The notes: generated by a model from the sequence alone, not told the origin. A stretch of 48,018 bases of DNA from Thioglobus_B sp964558405 (GCA_964558405.1 CAZLDG010000007.1:1-48018), one strand, 5' to 3'. Positions 1 to 9,883 are shown, counted from the stretch's first letter. A program made the numbers and translations.

Positions 1-302
1 GTCCACGTGGTCTAATGCCTAACCCGAAAGTGGGTACGGTAACCCCAGATGTGGCTACAGCAGTCACTAATGCTAAGGCTGGTCAAGCACGCTACCGCAC
101 AGATAAAGCCGGTATTGTTCACGCTAGCGTGGGTAAGGCTTCATTTGATGCAGCAGCTTTGAGTGAAAACATCGTTGCACTATTAGCGGCATTGAAAAAA
201 GCTAAGCCAAGTGCAGCAAAAGGTACGTATTTCAAAAAGATGACAATCTCTTCAACCATGGGTCCAGGTCTAGCGGTTGATGTGGCTAACATCGAGGTTT
301 AA
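1..302 (+). CDS. rplA: 50S ribosomal protein L1, C-terminal part
   Basis: This is the 3' part of the L1 gene, cut by the left edge; the reading frame is open from base 3. The first residues read PRGLMPNPKVGT, the hallmark L1 motif, followed by VTPDVA and ending in the usual MTISSTMGPGLAVDV segment. L1 binds 23S rRNA at the L1 stalk and in many bacteria also represses its own operon (family knowledge). It is followed by the L10 leader, rplJ and rplL, the standard order of this ribosomal-protein/RNA polymerase cluster. The identification is secure. The N-terminal part and its start lie outside the window. Confidence 0.97.
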   Translation, partial: PRGLMPNPKVGTVTPDVATAVTNAKAGQARYRTDKAGIVHASVGKASFDAAALSENIVALLAALKKAKPSAAKGTYFKKMTISSTMGPGLAVDVANIEV

Positions 303-504
303 TTTAATTTAAACCACAACAAATTCTTTGGGTCGCGCAGAGTTTTCTTCACGACCTCAAAGACCATAGGTGCAAATCTCTCTTCTGAGCGGTTTGTTTA
401 ATTGATGGGTGAAACCATTGGCCTATGTAGAGGGTATGAGAATACTCTGGGCGAAAGCACAAGTTATTGCGCTTTCTTTTTTAAAACTGTTCAGGAGAGA
501 CTAA
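303..504 (+). promoter_or_regulatory. L10 ribosomal protein leader
   Basis: The 202-bp gap between rplA and rplJ holds a recognisable L10 leader. CAAAGACCATAGG at 358-370 and CCTATGTAGAGGGT at 422-435 match the E. coli leader strings CAAAGACCGTAGG and CCTGCGTAGACGGT. CATAGG (365-370) pairs perfectly with CCTATG (422-427). A further hairpin is formed by GGTCG (331-335) and CGACC (352-356). In E. coli this RNA binds the L10/L12 complex and represses rplJL translation. I infer the same here, possibly coupled to the hairpin at 453-476. Confidence 0.75.
453..482 (+). terminator. hairpin plus T-run at the end of the L10 leader
   Basis: GAAAGC (453-458) pairs with GCTTTC (471-476). Inside, CAA pairs with TTG around a GTTA loop, with one A/C mismatch. 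Six T residues follow (477-482). The structure lies 22 nt before the rplJ start, so it could act as an attenuator of the L10 leader or terminate some transcripts coming from rplA. The stem is of modest strength. Confidence 0.5.
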
Positions 505-1026
505 ATGGCTCTAAATCTTGAAGCAAAAAAGGTTGTTGTCGAACAAGTAAATGCATTAGCGACTGATGCAATTTCTGTTGGCGTAGCCGAGTATCGTGGA
601 TTAACAGTTGAACAGATGACCAATCTTCGTGCCAGTGCAATGGACGCGGATGTAACTTTACGTGTGGTAAAGAATACATTGGCTAAAAGAGCACTAACAG
701 ACACGGGTTGCGAATGTGTAACACCGGTTCTTTCAGGCCCGGTTGTACTAGGTTTCTCGCAAGAGGATCCAGGTGCGGTTGCACGCGTATTCCGTGAGTT
801 TGTTAAAGACAATGAAGACTTGGTTGTTAAGGGTCTGGGCGTATCAGGCGAATTTGTGGAAGCAGATCAGCTTAAGCGTATTGCAGACTTACCAACTAAG
901 GATCAAGCGATCTCAATGCTGATGGCGTTAATGTTAGCTCCGACCGAGAAATTGGCTAGAACTCTTAATGAGATTCCAACCAAGCTAACTCGTGTAGTAG
1001 CAGCAGTTCGCGATCAAAAACAATAA
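505..1026 (+). CDS. rplJ: 50S ribosomal protein L10
   Basis: A 173-residue protein, the usual length for L10. The N-terminus MALNLEAKKVVVEQV, the early motif VAEYRGLTVEQM and the segment LRVVKNTLAKRAL are typical. L10 anchors L7/L12 dimers to the ribosome and forms the base of the stalk; its C-terminal helix (from about residue 135) carries the L12-binding region. The start ATG at 505 has the ribosome binding site AGGAGAG 8 nt upstream. rplL follows after 22 nt, and the two are almost certainly co-transcribed under the L10 leader. Confidence 0.98.
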   Translation: MALNLEAKKVVVEQVNALATDAISVGVAEYRGLTVEQMTNLRASAMDADVTLRVVKNTLAKRALTDTGCECVTPVLSGPVVLGFSQEDPGAVARVFREFVKDNEDLVVKGLGVSGEFVEADQLKRIADLPTKDQAISMLMALMLAPTEKLARTLNEIPTKLTRVVAAVRDQKQ

Positions 1027-1048
1027 TAAATAAAAAGGAGTAAATATC

Positions 1049-1426
1049 ATGGCATTATCAAATGAAGATATTTTAAATGCAATTGCTGACATGTCAGTAA
1101 TGGACGTTGTTGAGCTAGTATCAGCAATGGAAGAAAAGTTCGGTGTTTCAGCAGCAGCAGTTGCAGCGGCACCTGCAGCAGCGGCAGCAGACGCAGGCGC
1201 AGCAGCAGAAGAGAAGTCAGAGTTTGACGTAATTCTAACTGGCTTTGGCGATAAGAAAGTAGGTGTGATTAAAGCAGTACGCGGCATCACTGGCCTAGGT
1301 CTTAAAGAAGCTAAGGATCTAGTTGAAGGCGCGCCAGCACCAATTAAAGAAGGTGTTGATAAGGCGGAAGCTGAAGACGTTCAAAAGCAGCTTGAAGAAG
1401 CTGGTGCGACTGTAGAGCTTAAGTAA
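1049..1426 (+). CDS. rplL: 50S ribosomal protein L7/L12
   Basis: A 125-residue acidic stalk protein that recruits translation factors to the ribosome. The N-terminal dimerisation domain (about 1-35, MSVMDVVELVSAMEEKFGV) is followed by an alanine-rich hinge (about 38-55). The C-terminal domain has the conserved VGVIKAVRGITGLGLKEAK and ends with GATVELK. AAAAAGGAG at 1033-1041 is a strong ribosome binding site, as expected for a protein made in several copies per ribosome. rpoB follows after 169 bp containing two hairpins. Confidence 0.98.
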   Translation: MALSNEDILNAIADMSVMDVVELVSAMEEKFGVSAAAVAAAPAAAAADAGAAAEEKSEFDVILTGFGDKKVGVIKAVRGITGLGLKEAKDLVEGAPAPIKEGVDKAEAEDVQKQLEEAGATVELK

Positions 1427-1446
1427 GCAATACAGTTAAAAATATC

Positions 1447-1468
1447 AAAATCCCCGCAAGGGGATTTT
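1447..1468 (+). terminator. rplL-rpoB intergenic hairpin (partial terminator)
   Basis: AAAATCCCC (1447-1455) and GGGGATTTT (1460-1468) form a perfect 9-bp stem closed by a GCAA tetraloop. The following GGTGTTTT is only a weak T-run. In E. coli an attenuator between rplL and rpoB lets only part of the transcription through to the polymerase genes. This hairpin sits in the same place, 21 nt after the rplL stop, and probably does the same. Confidence 0.6.
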
Positions 1469-1515
1469 GGTGTTTTAACCAATCAGGGTATTTTATTGAA
1501 TCCTTGATGGAATAT

Positions 1516-1538
1516 AAGTTTGGTAAATTCCCAAACTT
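1516..1538 (+). other. second hairpin between rplL and rpoB
   Basis: AAGTTTGG (1516-1523) and CCAAACTT (1531-1538) form a perfect 8-bp stem with a 7-nt loop, followed by TTG. It could be a second weak terminator, a processing site (E. coli has an RNase III site in this gap) or an mRNA-stabilising structure. The sequence does not decide among these. Confidence 0.4.
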
Positions 1539-1595
1539 TTGTGAATTATGAAAGCAGTTCTTTAATAAAAAGACAGGCAACTAATACGAGGTATC

Positions 1596-4500
1596 ATGGC
1601 TTATTCATTCACCGAAAAAAAGCGAATTAGAAACAACTTTGGTTCAAGAGAATCCATTCTAAACGAACCAGATCTACTGGCTATTCAAATTGATTCATTT
1701 AATAGCTTTATTCAGGCAGACTCACGATCTAAAGAAGATGTTGGTTTGCACGCAGTATTTCAATCAGTATTCCCTATCACCGCCGTTAATGGTTACGCAG
1801 AGATTGAGTATGTGGATTACGAATTACAAGAGCCTAAGTTCAATGTAGAAGAATGTAAGTTACGTGGTGTTACTTATGCTTCAACCTTACGTGTTAAGTT
1901 AAATTTGGTCCTGTTCGATAAGAACGGCTCAACGCTAAAGAAAAAGCGTAAAGTTAAACAAGTTATCGAAGAAGATGTTTATCTGGGCAATCTGCCATTG
2001 ATGACTGAAACCGGTACTTTTGTCATTAATGGTACTGAGCGTGTGGTGGTTTCTCAACTGCACAGATCACCAGGTGTGATTTTTGAGCATGATAAAGGTA
2101 AGACCCACTCATCGGGTAAGATCCTATTCTCATCGCGCATTATTCCTTACCGTGGTTCATGGTTAGACTTTGAGTTTGATCATCATGAGCACCTATACGT
2201 GCGTATTGACCGTCGTCGTAAGCTACCAGTGACAACTTTGTTGCGTGCGATGGGTTATAGTTCTGAGCAAATTCTAGAGACTTTCTTCGAGAAGGCTGAT
2301 GTTAAGCTAAAAGCCAAGTCTTGCGACGTGGCCATTGCCCCGTCTAAGCTACGTGGCACTATTGCCGAATTTGACATCACTTCAGGTAAAGATGTGGTGG
2401 TTGAAAAAGGCCGTCGTATTACTGCCAAACACACCAAAGCCTTAGAAAAATCTGGTGTAGATTCAATCAACGCACCATTAGAGTATCTACTGGGCAAAGT
2501 GATTGCAGCAGATCTAATTGATAAGGAAACCGGTGAGATTCTTCTAGCCGCCAATACAGTAGTGAGCGACGAAGTACTAGAAGTGCTTGGTGCAAACAAG
2601 GTGAAGAAGATTGAAATCTTGCACATCAATGAAGCTGAAGGTGGTGCGTACATCTCAGACACGCTACGTCTAGATGAGACACAAACTGAACTAGAAGCGC
2701 GCATGAGTATTTATCATGTAATGCGCCCAGGTGAGCCGGCTACAGAAGATGCGGTTAATCTATTATTTAACAACCTATTCTTTAACAACGATCGTTATGA
2801 CCTTTCAAAAGTTGGTCGTATGAAGCTTAATCGTCGTTTGGGCATTGAGTCTGAAACGGGTGAGCACGTACTAACTAACGATGACATCATCAATGTATTA
2901 AAGCTATTGATCAATATTAAAAATGGTAATGACCATGTGGATGATGTTGATACGCTAGCCAATAGACGTATTCGTGCGATTGGCGAGATGATTGAAAACC
3001 AATACAGAATCGGTCTGGTTCGTGTTGAAAAAGCCGTGAAAGAAGGTCTAAACCTAGCGGAAACTGACGAATTAACCCCACAAGATTTGATTAATTCTAA
3101 GCCGGTATCGGCTTCGGTGAGAGAGTTCTTTGGTTCATCACAGCTGTCACAGTTTATGGATCAGGTAAACCCACTTTCAGGTGTAACGCATAAGCGTCGT
3201 ATTTCGGCCTTAGGCCCAGGCGGTCTAACGCGTGAGCGTGCTGGCTTTGAGGTGCGTGACGTACATACTTCACACTATGGTCGTCTATGCCCAATTGAAA
3301 CGCCGGAAGGTCCAAACATTGGTTTGATTAACACCCTAGCGGTATATGCTAAGACCAACGATTATGGTTTCCTAGAAACCCCATATCAGGTGGTTAAAGA
3401 TGGCGTGGTAACCGACGAAGTGGTTTATATCTCAGCCATTGATGAGGTAAATCATACGATTGCTCAGGCGAATGCCACAGTAGATGCCAAAGGCAAACTA
3501 ACCGATGACCTAATCTCATGTCGTCACCAAAACGAATTTGTCTTGGTAGATGCGGCCGATGTCACCCTAATTGACATTGACTCTAAGCAGATTTCTTCAG
3601 TGGCAGCGTCATTGATTCCATTCTTAGAGCACGACGATGCGAACCGTGCACTAATGGGTTCAAACATGCAACGTCAAGCAGTACCAACCTTACGCGCTGA
3701 GAAGCCGCTAGTAGGTACCGGTATTGAGCGCGTGGTTGCGGCAGATTCGCGTGTTTGTGTAACTGCTAAGCACGATGGTGTGGTTGAGCAAGTGGACGCT
3801 TCGCGTATTGTTATTCGTGTAGATGCTAAGCAAACTAAAGCTGGCGAGCTAGGTGTTGATATTTACAACCTAAGCAAATACTCACGTTCAAACCAAAACA
3901 CTTGTATTAACCAAAAGCCATTAGTGAAGCCAGGTGACAAGGTAACCGCAGGTGATGTATTGGCCGATGGTACTTCAACCGACTTAGGTGAGTTAGCACT
4001 GGGTCAGAACATGAAGATTGCCTTTATGCCGTGGAATGGTTATAACTTTGAGGATTCTATTCTAATCTCAGAGAAGGTAGTACAAGAAGATCGTTATACC
4101 ACCATTCATATTGAAGAGCTAACCGCGTATTCTCGTGATACCAAACTCGGTCCTGAAGAGATTACCGCTGATATTCCAAATGTCAGCGAGTCAGCGCTGG
4201 CCAAGCTAGACGAGGTAGGTATTGTTTATGTGGGTGCACGTGTTAAAGGCGGCGACATCCTAGTGGGCAAGGTAACACCAAAGAGCGAAACGGTGCTATC
4301 ACCAGAAGAGAAGCTTTTGCGTGCTATCTTTGGTGAGAAGGCCAACAATGTGAAAGACTCATCGCTACGCATGGGCGCTTCAAAATCAGGTGTGGTGATT
4401 GACGTTCAGGTCTTTACCCGTGATCGCGTTGAGAAAGATGCGCGCGCTGTAAGTATTGATGAAGAGCGTCTAGCGAAGATCCGCAAGGATATTGATGACG

Positions 4501-5678
4501 AATTCGGCATTATTGATGGCGACATCTATCGTCGTATTCGCACCAAGTTATCAGGCAATGTAGCGACTAAGGGCGCTGGCGATATTAAGGCTGGTGACAA
4601 GTTGGCAACCAAAGCATTGAACAAGCTTGAGAACAAAGACGTAGCTAAGATCCGTGTTGAAGATGCAGGCGTTAACAAAGAAGTAGCGGCCTTGGTGAAA
4701 CAAGCCAAAGCCAAGCAGGTTGAGTTTGACAAGTTCTTCGAAGAGGAAAAAGCCAAGATTAACGAAGGTGCTGAACTACCACCAGGCGTAATGAAGATGG
4801 TGAAGGTTTATGTGGCTACACGTAAGACCTTGCAAGTGGGTGATAAGATGGCGGGTCGCCATGGTAACAAGGGTGTTATCTCGCGTGTATCACCAGTTGA
4901 AGACATGCCTTATTTGGCCGATGGTTCAACGGTTGACGTGGTACTTAACCCATTGGGTGTACCGTCACGTATGAACGTGGGTCAGGTGCTAGAAGTGCAC
5001 TTGGGTTATGCTGCCAAAGGTCTGGGCTTTAAGATTGCCGCGATGCTTGATGAAAAACGCGCTGAGATGGTTAGCGAAATTCGTGAGTTCTTGGATAAGG
5101 TCTACAACTCTTATGGCAAGAAAGAAGACTTAGCCGCCTTTAGCGATGAAGAAATCATCGAGCTGGCGAAAAATCTAAGAGCAGGTGTGCCAATGGCAAC
5201 ACCAGTATTTGACGGTATTGAAGAAAAAGACATTAAGTCACTGCTAAAGCTAGCCGACCTTCCAGAGTCTGGTCAAGAGCAGTTATACGATGGCCGTACT
5301 GGCGAAGCGTTTGATCGTCCAGTAACCGTGGGTTATATGCATATGCTTAAGCTTAACCACTTGGTTGACGATAAGATGCATGCACGTTCAACGGGTCCAT
5401 ATTCACTAGTAACACAGCAGCCGCTAAGTGGTAAAGCACAATTTGGTGGTCAGCGTTTCGGTGAGATGGAAGTTTGGGCGCTAGAAGCTTACGGTGCTGC
5501 ACATACACTACGTGAGATGTTAACGGTGAAATCAGATGACGTTGCCGGTCGTGCGAAGATGTATAAGAGCATTGTTGATGGTAAGAACATGACTGAGTCA
5601 GTCATGCCAGAATCCTTCAATGTACTGATCAAAGAGATTCGTGCCTTGGGTATTGATGTTGAACTAGAGCAATTGTAA
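1596..5678 (+). CDS. rpoB: DNA-directed RNA polymerase subunit beta
   Basis: 1360 residues (E. coli 1342), the beta subunit that forms half of the catalytic cleft. The N-terminus MAYSFTEKKRIRNNFG is typical. The rifampicin-pocket region FFGSSQLSQFMDQ...THKRRISALGPGG lies at about 512-545. AFMPWNGYNFEDSI, GDKMAGRHGNKGVIS and the C-terminal GGQRFGEMEVWALEA, which contacts beta', are all intact. In the pocket, residue 524 is Val and residue 529 is Gly, where E. coli has Asn518 and Glu523. The start ATG has CGAGG 6 nt upstream. rpoC begins 14 nt after the stop. Confidence 0.99.
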   Translation: MAYSFTEKKRIRNNFGSRESILNEPDLLAIQIDSFNSFIQADSRSKEDVGLHAVFQSVFPITAVNGYAEIEYVDYELQEPKFNVEECKLRGVTYASTLRVKLNLVLFDKNGSTLKKKRKVKQVIEEDVYLGNLPLMTETGTFVINGTERVVVSQLHRSPGVIFEHDKGKTHSSGKILFSSRIIPYRGSWLDFEFDHHEHLYVRIDRRRKLPVTTLLRAMGYSSEQILETFFEKADVKLKAKSCDVAIAPSKLRGTIAEFDITSGKDVVVEKGRRITAKHTKALEKSGVDSINAPLEYLLGKVIAADLIDKETGEILLAANTVVSDEVLEVLGANKVKKIEILHINEAEGGAYISDTLRLDETQTELEARMSIYHVMRPGEPATEDAVNLLFNNLFFNNDRYDLSKVGRMKLNRRLGIESETGEHVLTNDDIINVLKLLINIKNGNDHVDDVDTLANRRIRAIGEMIENQYRIGLVRVEKAVKEGLNLAETDELTPQDLINSKPVSASVREFFGSSQLSQFMDQVNPLSGVTHKRRISALGPGGLTRERAGFEVRDVHTSHYGRLCPIETPEGPNIGLINTLAVYAKTNDYGFLETPYQVVKDGVVTDEVVYISAIDEVNHTIAQANATVDAKGKLTDDLISCRHQNEFVLVDAADVTLIDIDSKQISSVAASLIPFLEHDDANRALMGSNMQRQAVPTLRAEKPLVGTGIERVVAADSRVCVTAKHDGVVEQVDASRIVIRVDAKQTKAGELGVDIYNLSKYSRSNQNTCINQKPLVKPGDKVTAGDVLADGTSTDLGELALGQNMKIAFMPWNGYNFEDSILISEKVVQEDRYTTIHIEELTAYSRDTKLGPEEITADIPNVSESALAKLDEVGIVYVGARVKGGDILVGKVTPKSETVLSPEEKLLRAIFGEKANNVKDSSLRMGASKSGVVIDVQVFTRDRVEKDARAVSIDEERLAKIRKDIDDEFGIIDGDIYRRIRTKLSGNVATKGAGDIKAGDKLATKALNKLENKDVAKIRVEDAGVNKEVAALVKQAKAKQVEFDKFFEEEKAKINEGAELPPGVMKMVKVYVATRKTLQVGDKMAGRHGNKGVISRVSPVEDMPYLADGSTVDVVLNPLGVPSRMNVGQVLEVHLGYAAKGLGFKIAAMLDEKRAEMVSEIREFLDKVYNSYGKKEDLAAFSDEEIIELAKNLRAGVPMATPVFDGIEEKDIKSLLKLADLPESGQEQLYDGRTGEAFDRPVTVGYMHMLKLNHLVDDKMHARSTGPYSLVTQQPLSGKAQFGGQRFGEMEVWALEAYGAAHTLREMLTVKSDDVAGRAKMYKSIVDGKNMTESVMPESFNVLIKEIRALGIDVELEQL

Positions 5679-5692
5679 TTGGGAAGAGAATA

Positions 5693-8600
5693 ATGCAAGA
5701 TTTATTAAAAATTCACAAGTTAGAGCAAAAAGAGCACGATTTTGATGCCATCAAAGTAGGGCTAGCGTCTCCTGAGAAGATTCGCTCATGGTCATATGGT
5801 GAGGTGAAAAAGCCAGAAACCATTAACTATCGTACTTTCAAGCCTGAGCGCGAAGGTCTATTCTGTGCCAAGGTGTTTGGCCCAATGAAGGACTTTGAAT
5901 GTCTATGTGGTAAATACAAGCGCATGAAGTATCGCAACGTGGTTTGTGAGAAGTGTGGTGTTGAAGTAACCCTATCTAAAGTGCGTCGTGAGCGCATGGG
6001 TCACATTGAACTGGCCGCGCCAGTTGCCCATATTTGGTATCTGAAGTCACTACCATCGCGTCTAGGTCTACTAATGGACATGACGCTAAAAGATATCGAG
6101 CGCGTGCTATATTTCGAAGCCTTTATGGTGACCGATCCAGGTGCTACACCTTTGGTGCACAAGCAATTGTTAACCGAAGAGATGTATTTCGATGCGCTGG
6201 ATGAGTATGGTGATGATGAGTTTGAAGCAAAGATGGGTGCAGAAGCTATCTATGACGTATTGGCCGATCTGCAACTGGAAAAAGAAGCAGCAAACCTACG
6301 TGAAGATGCACTCAATACCAAGTCGCAAACTAAGTTAAAGAAAATCAACAAGCGTCTTAAGCTAATTGACTCTCTAATCCAATCAGGCAACAAGCCAGAG
6401 TGGATGGTATTAAAAGTACTACCGGTACTTCCGCCTGATCTACGTCCATTGGTACCACTAGATGGTGGTCGTTTCGCCACCTCAGATCTAAACGATCTAT
6501 ATCGTCGTGTGATTAACCGTAACAATCGTTTGGCTCGACTACTTGAGCTAGATGCGCCTGAGATTATTGTGCGCAATGAAAAGCGTATGCTACAAGAGGC
6601 AGTGGATTCACTAATTGATAACGGTCGTCGTGGTCGTGCGGTGATGGGTAATAACCGTCGTCCGTTGAAGTCAATTGCAGACATGATTAAAGGTAAGCAA
6701 GGTCGTTTCCGTCAAAACCTACTGGGTAAGCGTGTTGACTACTCAGGTCGTTCGGTAATTGTTTGTGGACCATACCTAAAGCTACACCAATGTGGTCTAC
6801 CAAAGAAAATGGCACTAGAGCTATTCAAGCCATTTATCTATAACAAGCTACAACAAAAAGGCTTGGCATCAACAATTAAAGCCGCGAAGAAGATGGTTGA
6901 GAGTGAAACACCGGAAGTGTGGGACATTCTAGAGAAAGTAGTACACCAGCATCCAGTGATGCTAAACCGTGCACCAACACTTCACCGTCTAGGTATTCAA
7001 GCGTTTGAACCACTACTAATCGAAGGTAAGGCAATTCAATTACACCCACTAGTTTGTGGCGCGTTTAACGCTGACTTCGATGGTGACCAAATGGCGGTAC
7101 ACGTTCCTCTATCTGAAGAGGCACAGCTTGAAGCCAGAACTTTGATGCTAGCTTCTAACAACGTATTACACCTGGCCAGTGGTGATCCAATTATCGTACC
7201 TTCACAGGACGTAATTCTGGGTCTTTACTACATGACCCGTGATATGGTGAACCAGCAGGGCGAAGGCATGATTTTTGCCAATGCTACTGAGGTATTAAAC
7301 GCCTATGAAGCAGGCTCGGTAACACTGCATGCGCAAATCAAGTTGCGTGTTCAGGACTATGAAAAAGTTGAAGGCAAATACCAGCCAAGTGCCACACGTA
7401 TTGTAGATACCACAGTAGGTCGCGCAATCTTCTCGCGTATCTTGCCAAACGGTTTGTCGTTTGATTTGATTAACCAGGCATGTACTAAGAAAGTGGTTTC
7501 TAATCTAATTCATGTTTGTCACCGTACGCAAGAATTGAAAGAAACCGTGGTTTTCGCTGATCAAATGATGTACATGGGCTTCCAGTACTCAACCAAGTCG
7601 GGTATTTCTTTCTGTTCGAATGATATGACCATTCCAGAGACTAAGGTTGGTATGGTTGAAGCGGCTGAGGCGAAAGTTAAGGACGTACAAGATCAGTTTG
7701 CCAAAGGTATTTTGACCGATGGTGAGCGCTATAACAAGGTGATTGATATTTGGTCAACGACTTCTGAAGAGGTGGCTAAGGAAATGATGGATGAGGTAGG
7801 TTTTGAGCAGTTTACTGATGCTCAGGGTAATACCGAGAAAAAACCATCGTTTAACTCTATCTATATGATGGCCGACTCAGGTGCTCGTGGTTCTCCGGCA
7901 CAGATGCGTCAGCTAGCAGGTATGCGTGGTCTAATGGCTAAGCCAGATGGTTCAATTATTGAAACACCGATTACTTCAAACTTCCGTGAAGGTTTGAATA
8001 ACATGCAATACTTTATTTCAACACACGGTGCACGTAAAGGTTTGGCCGATACCGCACTAAAAACAGCAAACTCGGGTTATCTAACGCGTCGTTTGGTAGA
8101 TGTGGGCCAGGATTTGGTGATTACTGAAGAGGATTGTGGTACTGAGCATGGCTTGGTAACTAAGGCTGTGATTGATGGTGGTAACATCGTACAGACCCTG
8201 GGTGAAGCCACGCTAGGTCGTGTGGTTGCAGAAGATGTGATGATGCCTGAGTCAAACGAAGTTTTGTTTGCTAAAGGTCATTTGATCTCGCTAGATGATT
8301 CTGAGCGTGTTAACGAGCTGGGTATTGAATCTATCAAAGTGCGTTCATCAATTACTTGTGAAACCCGTTATGGTGTTTGTGCCTCATGCTATGGTAATGA
8401 CATGGCACGTGGTCATAAGATTGGCGTTGGTGAGGCAGTCGGTGTGATTGCGGCTCAGTCAATTGGTGAGCCAGGTACACAGCTAACCATGCGTACTTTC
8501 CACATTGGTGGTGCGGCGTCAGCTTCAACAGCTGTCAACAGCATTAACATCAATACTGATGGTGTGGCGCATTTCGAGAACATGAAATCTATTACTAACG

Positions 8601-9883
8601 CCAGCGGCGATTTGGTGGTTATTTCACGTTCATCTGAAGTGTCTGTTCGCAATGAGAAAGGTCAAGAGGTTGAGCGTTATAAGATTCCATACGGTGCAAA
8701 CGTACACGTACAGGATGGTGGCGCAGTGAAGGCCAAAGACAAGATTGCTGATTGGGATCCGCATACGCACCCAATTATTTCTGAGCAATCAGGTCGCGTG
8801 GTATTTGTTGACTTCGTTGAAGGTGTAACGGTGAATAAAAACACCGATCCATTGACCGGTCTAAGCTTCTTTGAGATGATTGATGAGGCTGAACGTTCAG
8901 CAGCTGCTAAAGGTCTTAAGCCACTGATTAAAGTGGTGGATGAAAAAGACTCGGACGTAGTACTATCAACTCACTACTTGCCATCTGAAGTGAAGATTAA
9001 CCTAGATGATGATCAGGTAATCGATGCAGGTGAAGTGCTAGCGAAGATTCCAAAAGATCAATCTAAGACCAGTGACATTACCGGTGGTCTACCACGTGTT
9101 GCTGACTTATTCGAAGCGCGTAAGGCCAAGGATCATTCAATTCTGGCAGAAGCTTCAGGTATGGTGAGCTTTGGCAACCCAACCAAGTCTAAGGATCGTC
9201 TGATCATTACTGACGAGAATGGTGAAGCCACAGAGATGATGATTCATAAGTGGCGTCAGATTAACGTATTTGATGGTGAAACGGTTGAAAAGGGTGATGT
9301 GATTTCTGATGGTCCGTCTAATCCGCATGATATCTTGCGTCTACTAGGCGTAGAAGCACTAGCGGACTACGTGGTGAAAGAAGTGCAGAACGTTTACCGC
9401 CTACAAGGTGTGAAGATTTCTGATAAGCACATCGAGGTAATTGTTAAGCAGATGCTACGTAAGGTTGAGATCTTAGATAATGGTGATTCATCATTTGTCA
9501 ACGGTGAGACTGCTGAGTATGCGCGTGTGGTTGAAACCAACAAGCAGTTGGCTTCACAAGGCAAAGAGCAGATTACTTATCAGCGACTATTGATGGGTAT
9601 TACTAAGGCCTCTCTAGCTACTGAGTCGTTTATCTCAGCGGCTTCATTCCAGGAGACCACACGTGTATTGACCGAAGCGTCAACCACGGGTCGTATGGAT
9701 ACGCTAAAAGGTCTGAAAGAGAACGTAATTGTTGGACGTCTAATTCCAGCGGGAACGGGCTTTATGCACCATCAAGAGCGTCGCGCGCGTCGTAATGCTG
9801 AAGCAGTATTCAGCTCAGACGTTGAGCAAGCACTTTCTGATGAGCTAAATGAAGCAGACTCAGAGGTATTAAGTGAAGAGTAA
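5693..9883 (+). CDS. rpoC: DNA-directed RNA polymerase subunit beta'
   Basis: 1396 residues (E. coli 1407). It carries the catalytic Mg-binding motif NADFDGD at 459-465, the N-terminal zinc site Cys70, Cys72, Cys85 and Cys88, and the second zinc cluster in CETRYGVCASCYG. The bridge-helix/trigger-loop motifs GARGSPAQMRQLAGMRGLM and QLTMRTFHIGG are complete. GGAAGAG in the 14-bp gap after rpoB serves as ribosome binding site. The gene is the last of the operon and is followed 23 bp later by a very strong intrinsic terminator. No truncation or frameshift is seen. Confidence 0.99.
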   Translation: MQDLLKIHKLEQKEHDFDAIKVGLASPEKIRSWSYGEVKKPETINYRTFKPEREGLFCAKVFGPMKDFECLCGKYKRMKYRNVVCEKCGVEVTLSKVRRERMGHIELAAPVAHIWYLKSLPSRLGLLMDMTLKDIERVLYFEAFMVTDPGATPLVHKQLLTEEMYFDALDEYGDDEFEAKMGAEAIYDVLADLQLEKEAANLREDALNTKSQTKLKKINKRLKLIDSLIQSGNKPEWMVLKVLPVLPPDLRPLVPLDGGRFATSDLNDLYRRVINRNNRLARLLELDAPEIIVRNEKRMLQEAVDSLIDNGRRGRAVMGNNRRPLKSIADMIKGKQGRFRQNLLGKRVDYSGRSVIVCGPYLKLHQCGLPKKMALELFKPFIYNKLQQKGLASTIKAAKKMVESETPEVWDILEKVVHQHPVMLNRAPTLHRLGIQAFEPLLIEGKAIQLHPLVCGAFNADFDGDQMAVHVPLSEEAQLEARTLMLASNNVLHLASGDPIIVPSQDVILGLYYMTRDMVNQQGEGMIFANATEVLNAYEAGSVTLHAQIKLRVQDYEKVEGKYQPSATRIVDTTVGRAIFSRILPNGLSFDLINQACTKKVVSNLIHVCHRTQELKETVVFADQMMYMGFQYSTKSGISFCSNDMTIPETKVGMVEAAEAKVKDVQDQFAKGILTDGERYNKVIDIWSTTSEEVAKEMMDEVGFEQFTDAQGNTEKKPSFNSIYMMADSGARGSPAQMRQLAGMRGLMAKPDGSIIETPITSNFREGLNNMQYFISTHGARKGLADTALKTANSGYLTRRLVDVGQDLVITEEDCGTEHGLVTKAVIDGGNIVQTLGEATLGRVVAEDVMMPESNEVLFAKGHLISLDDSERVNELGIESIKVRSSITCETRYGVCASCYGNDMARGHKIGVGEAVGVIAAQSIGEPGTQLTMRTFHIGGAASASTAVNSININTDGVAHFENMKSITNASGDLVVISRSSEVSVRNEKGQEVERYKIPYGANVHVQDGGAVKAKDKIADWDPHTHPIISEQSGRVVFVDFVEGVTVNKNTDPLTGLSFFEMIDEAERSAAAKGLKPLIKVVDEKDSDVVLSTHYLPSEVKINLDDDQVIDAGEVLAKIPKDQSKTSDITGGLPRVADLFEARKAKDHSILAEASGMVSFGNPTKSKDRLIITDENGEATEMMIHKWRQINVFDGETVEKGDVISDGPSNPHDILRLLGVEALADYVVKEVQNVYRLQGVKISDKHIEVIVKQMLRKVEILDNGDSSFVNGETAEYARVVETNKQLASQGKEQITYQRLLMGITKASLATESFISAASFQETTRVLTEASTTGRMDTLKGLKENVIVGRLIPAGTGFMHHQERRARRNAEAVFSSDVEQALSDELNEADSEVLSEE

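Noticed and set aside
2255..2704. A 149-codon open frame on the minus strand
   Set aside because: It is antisense to rpoB, serine-rich and without recognisable domains; a coding shadow.
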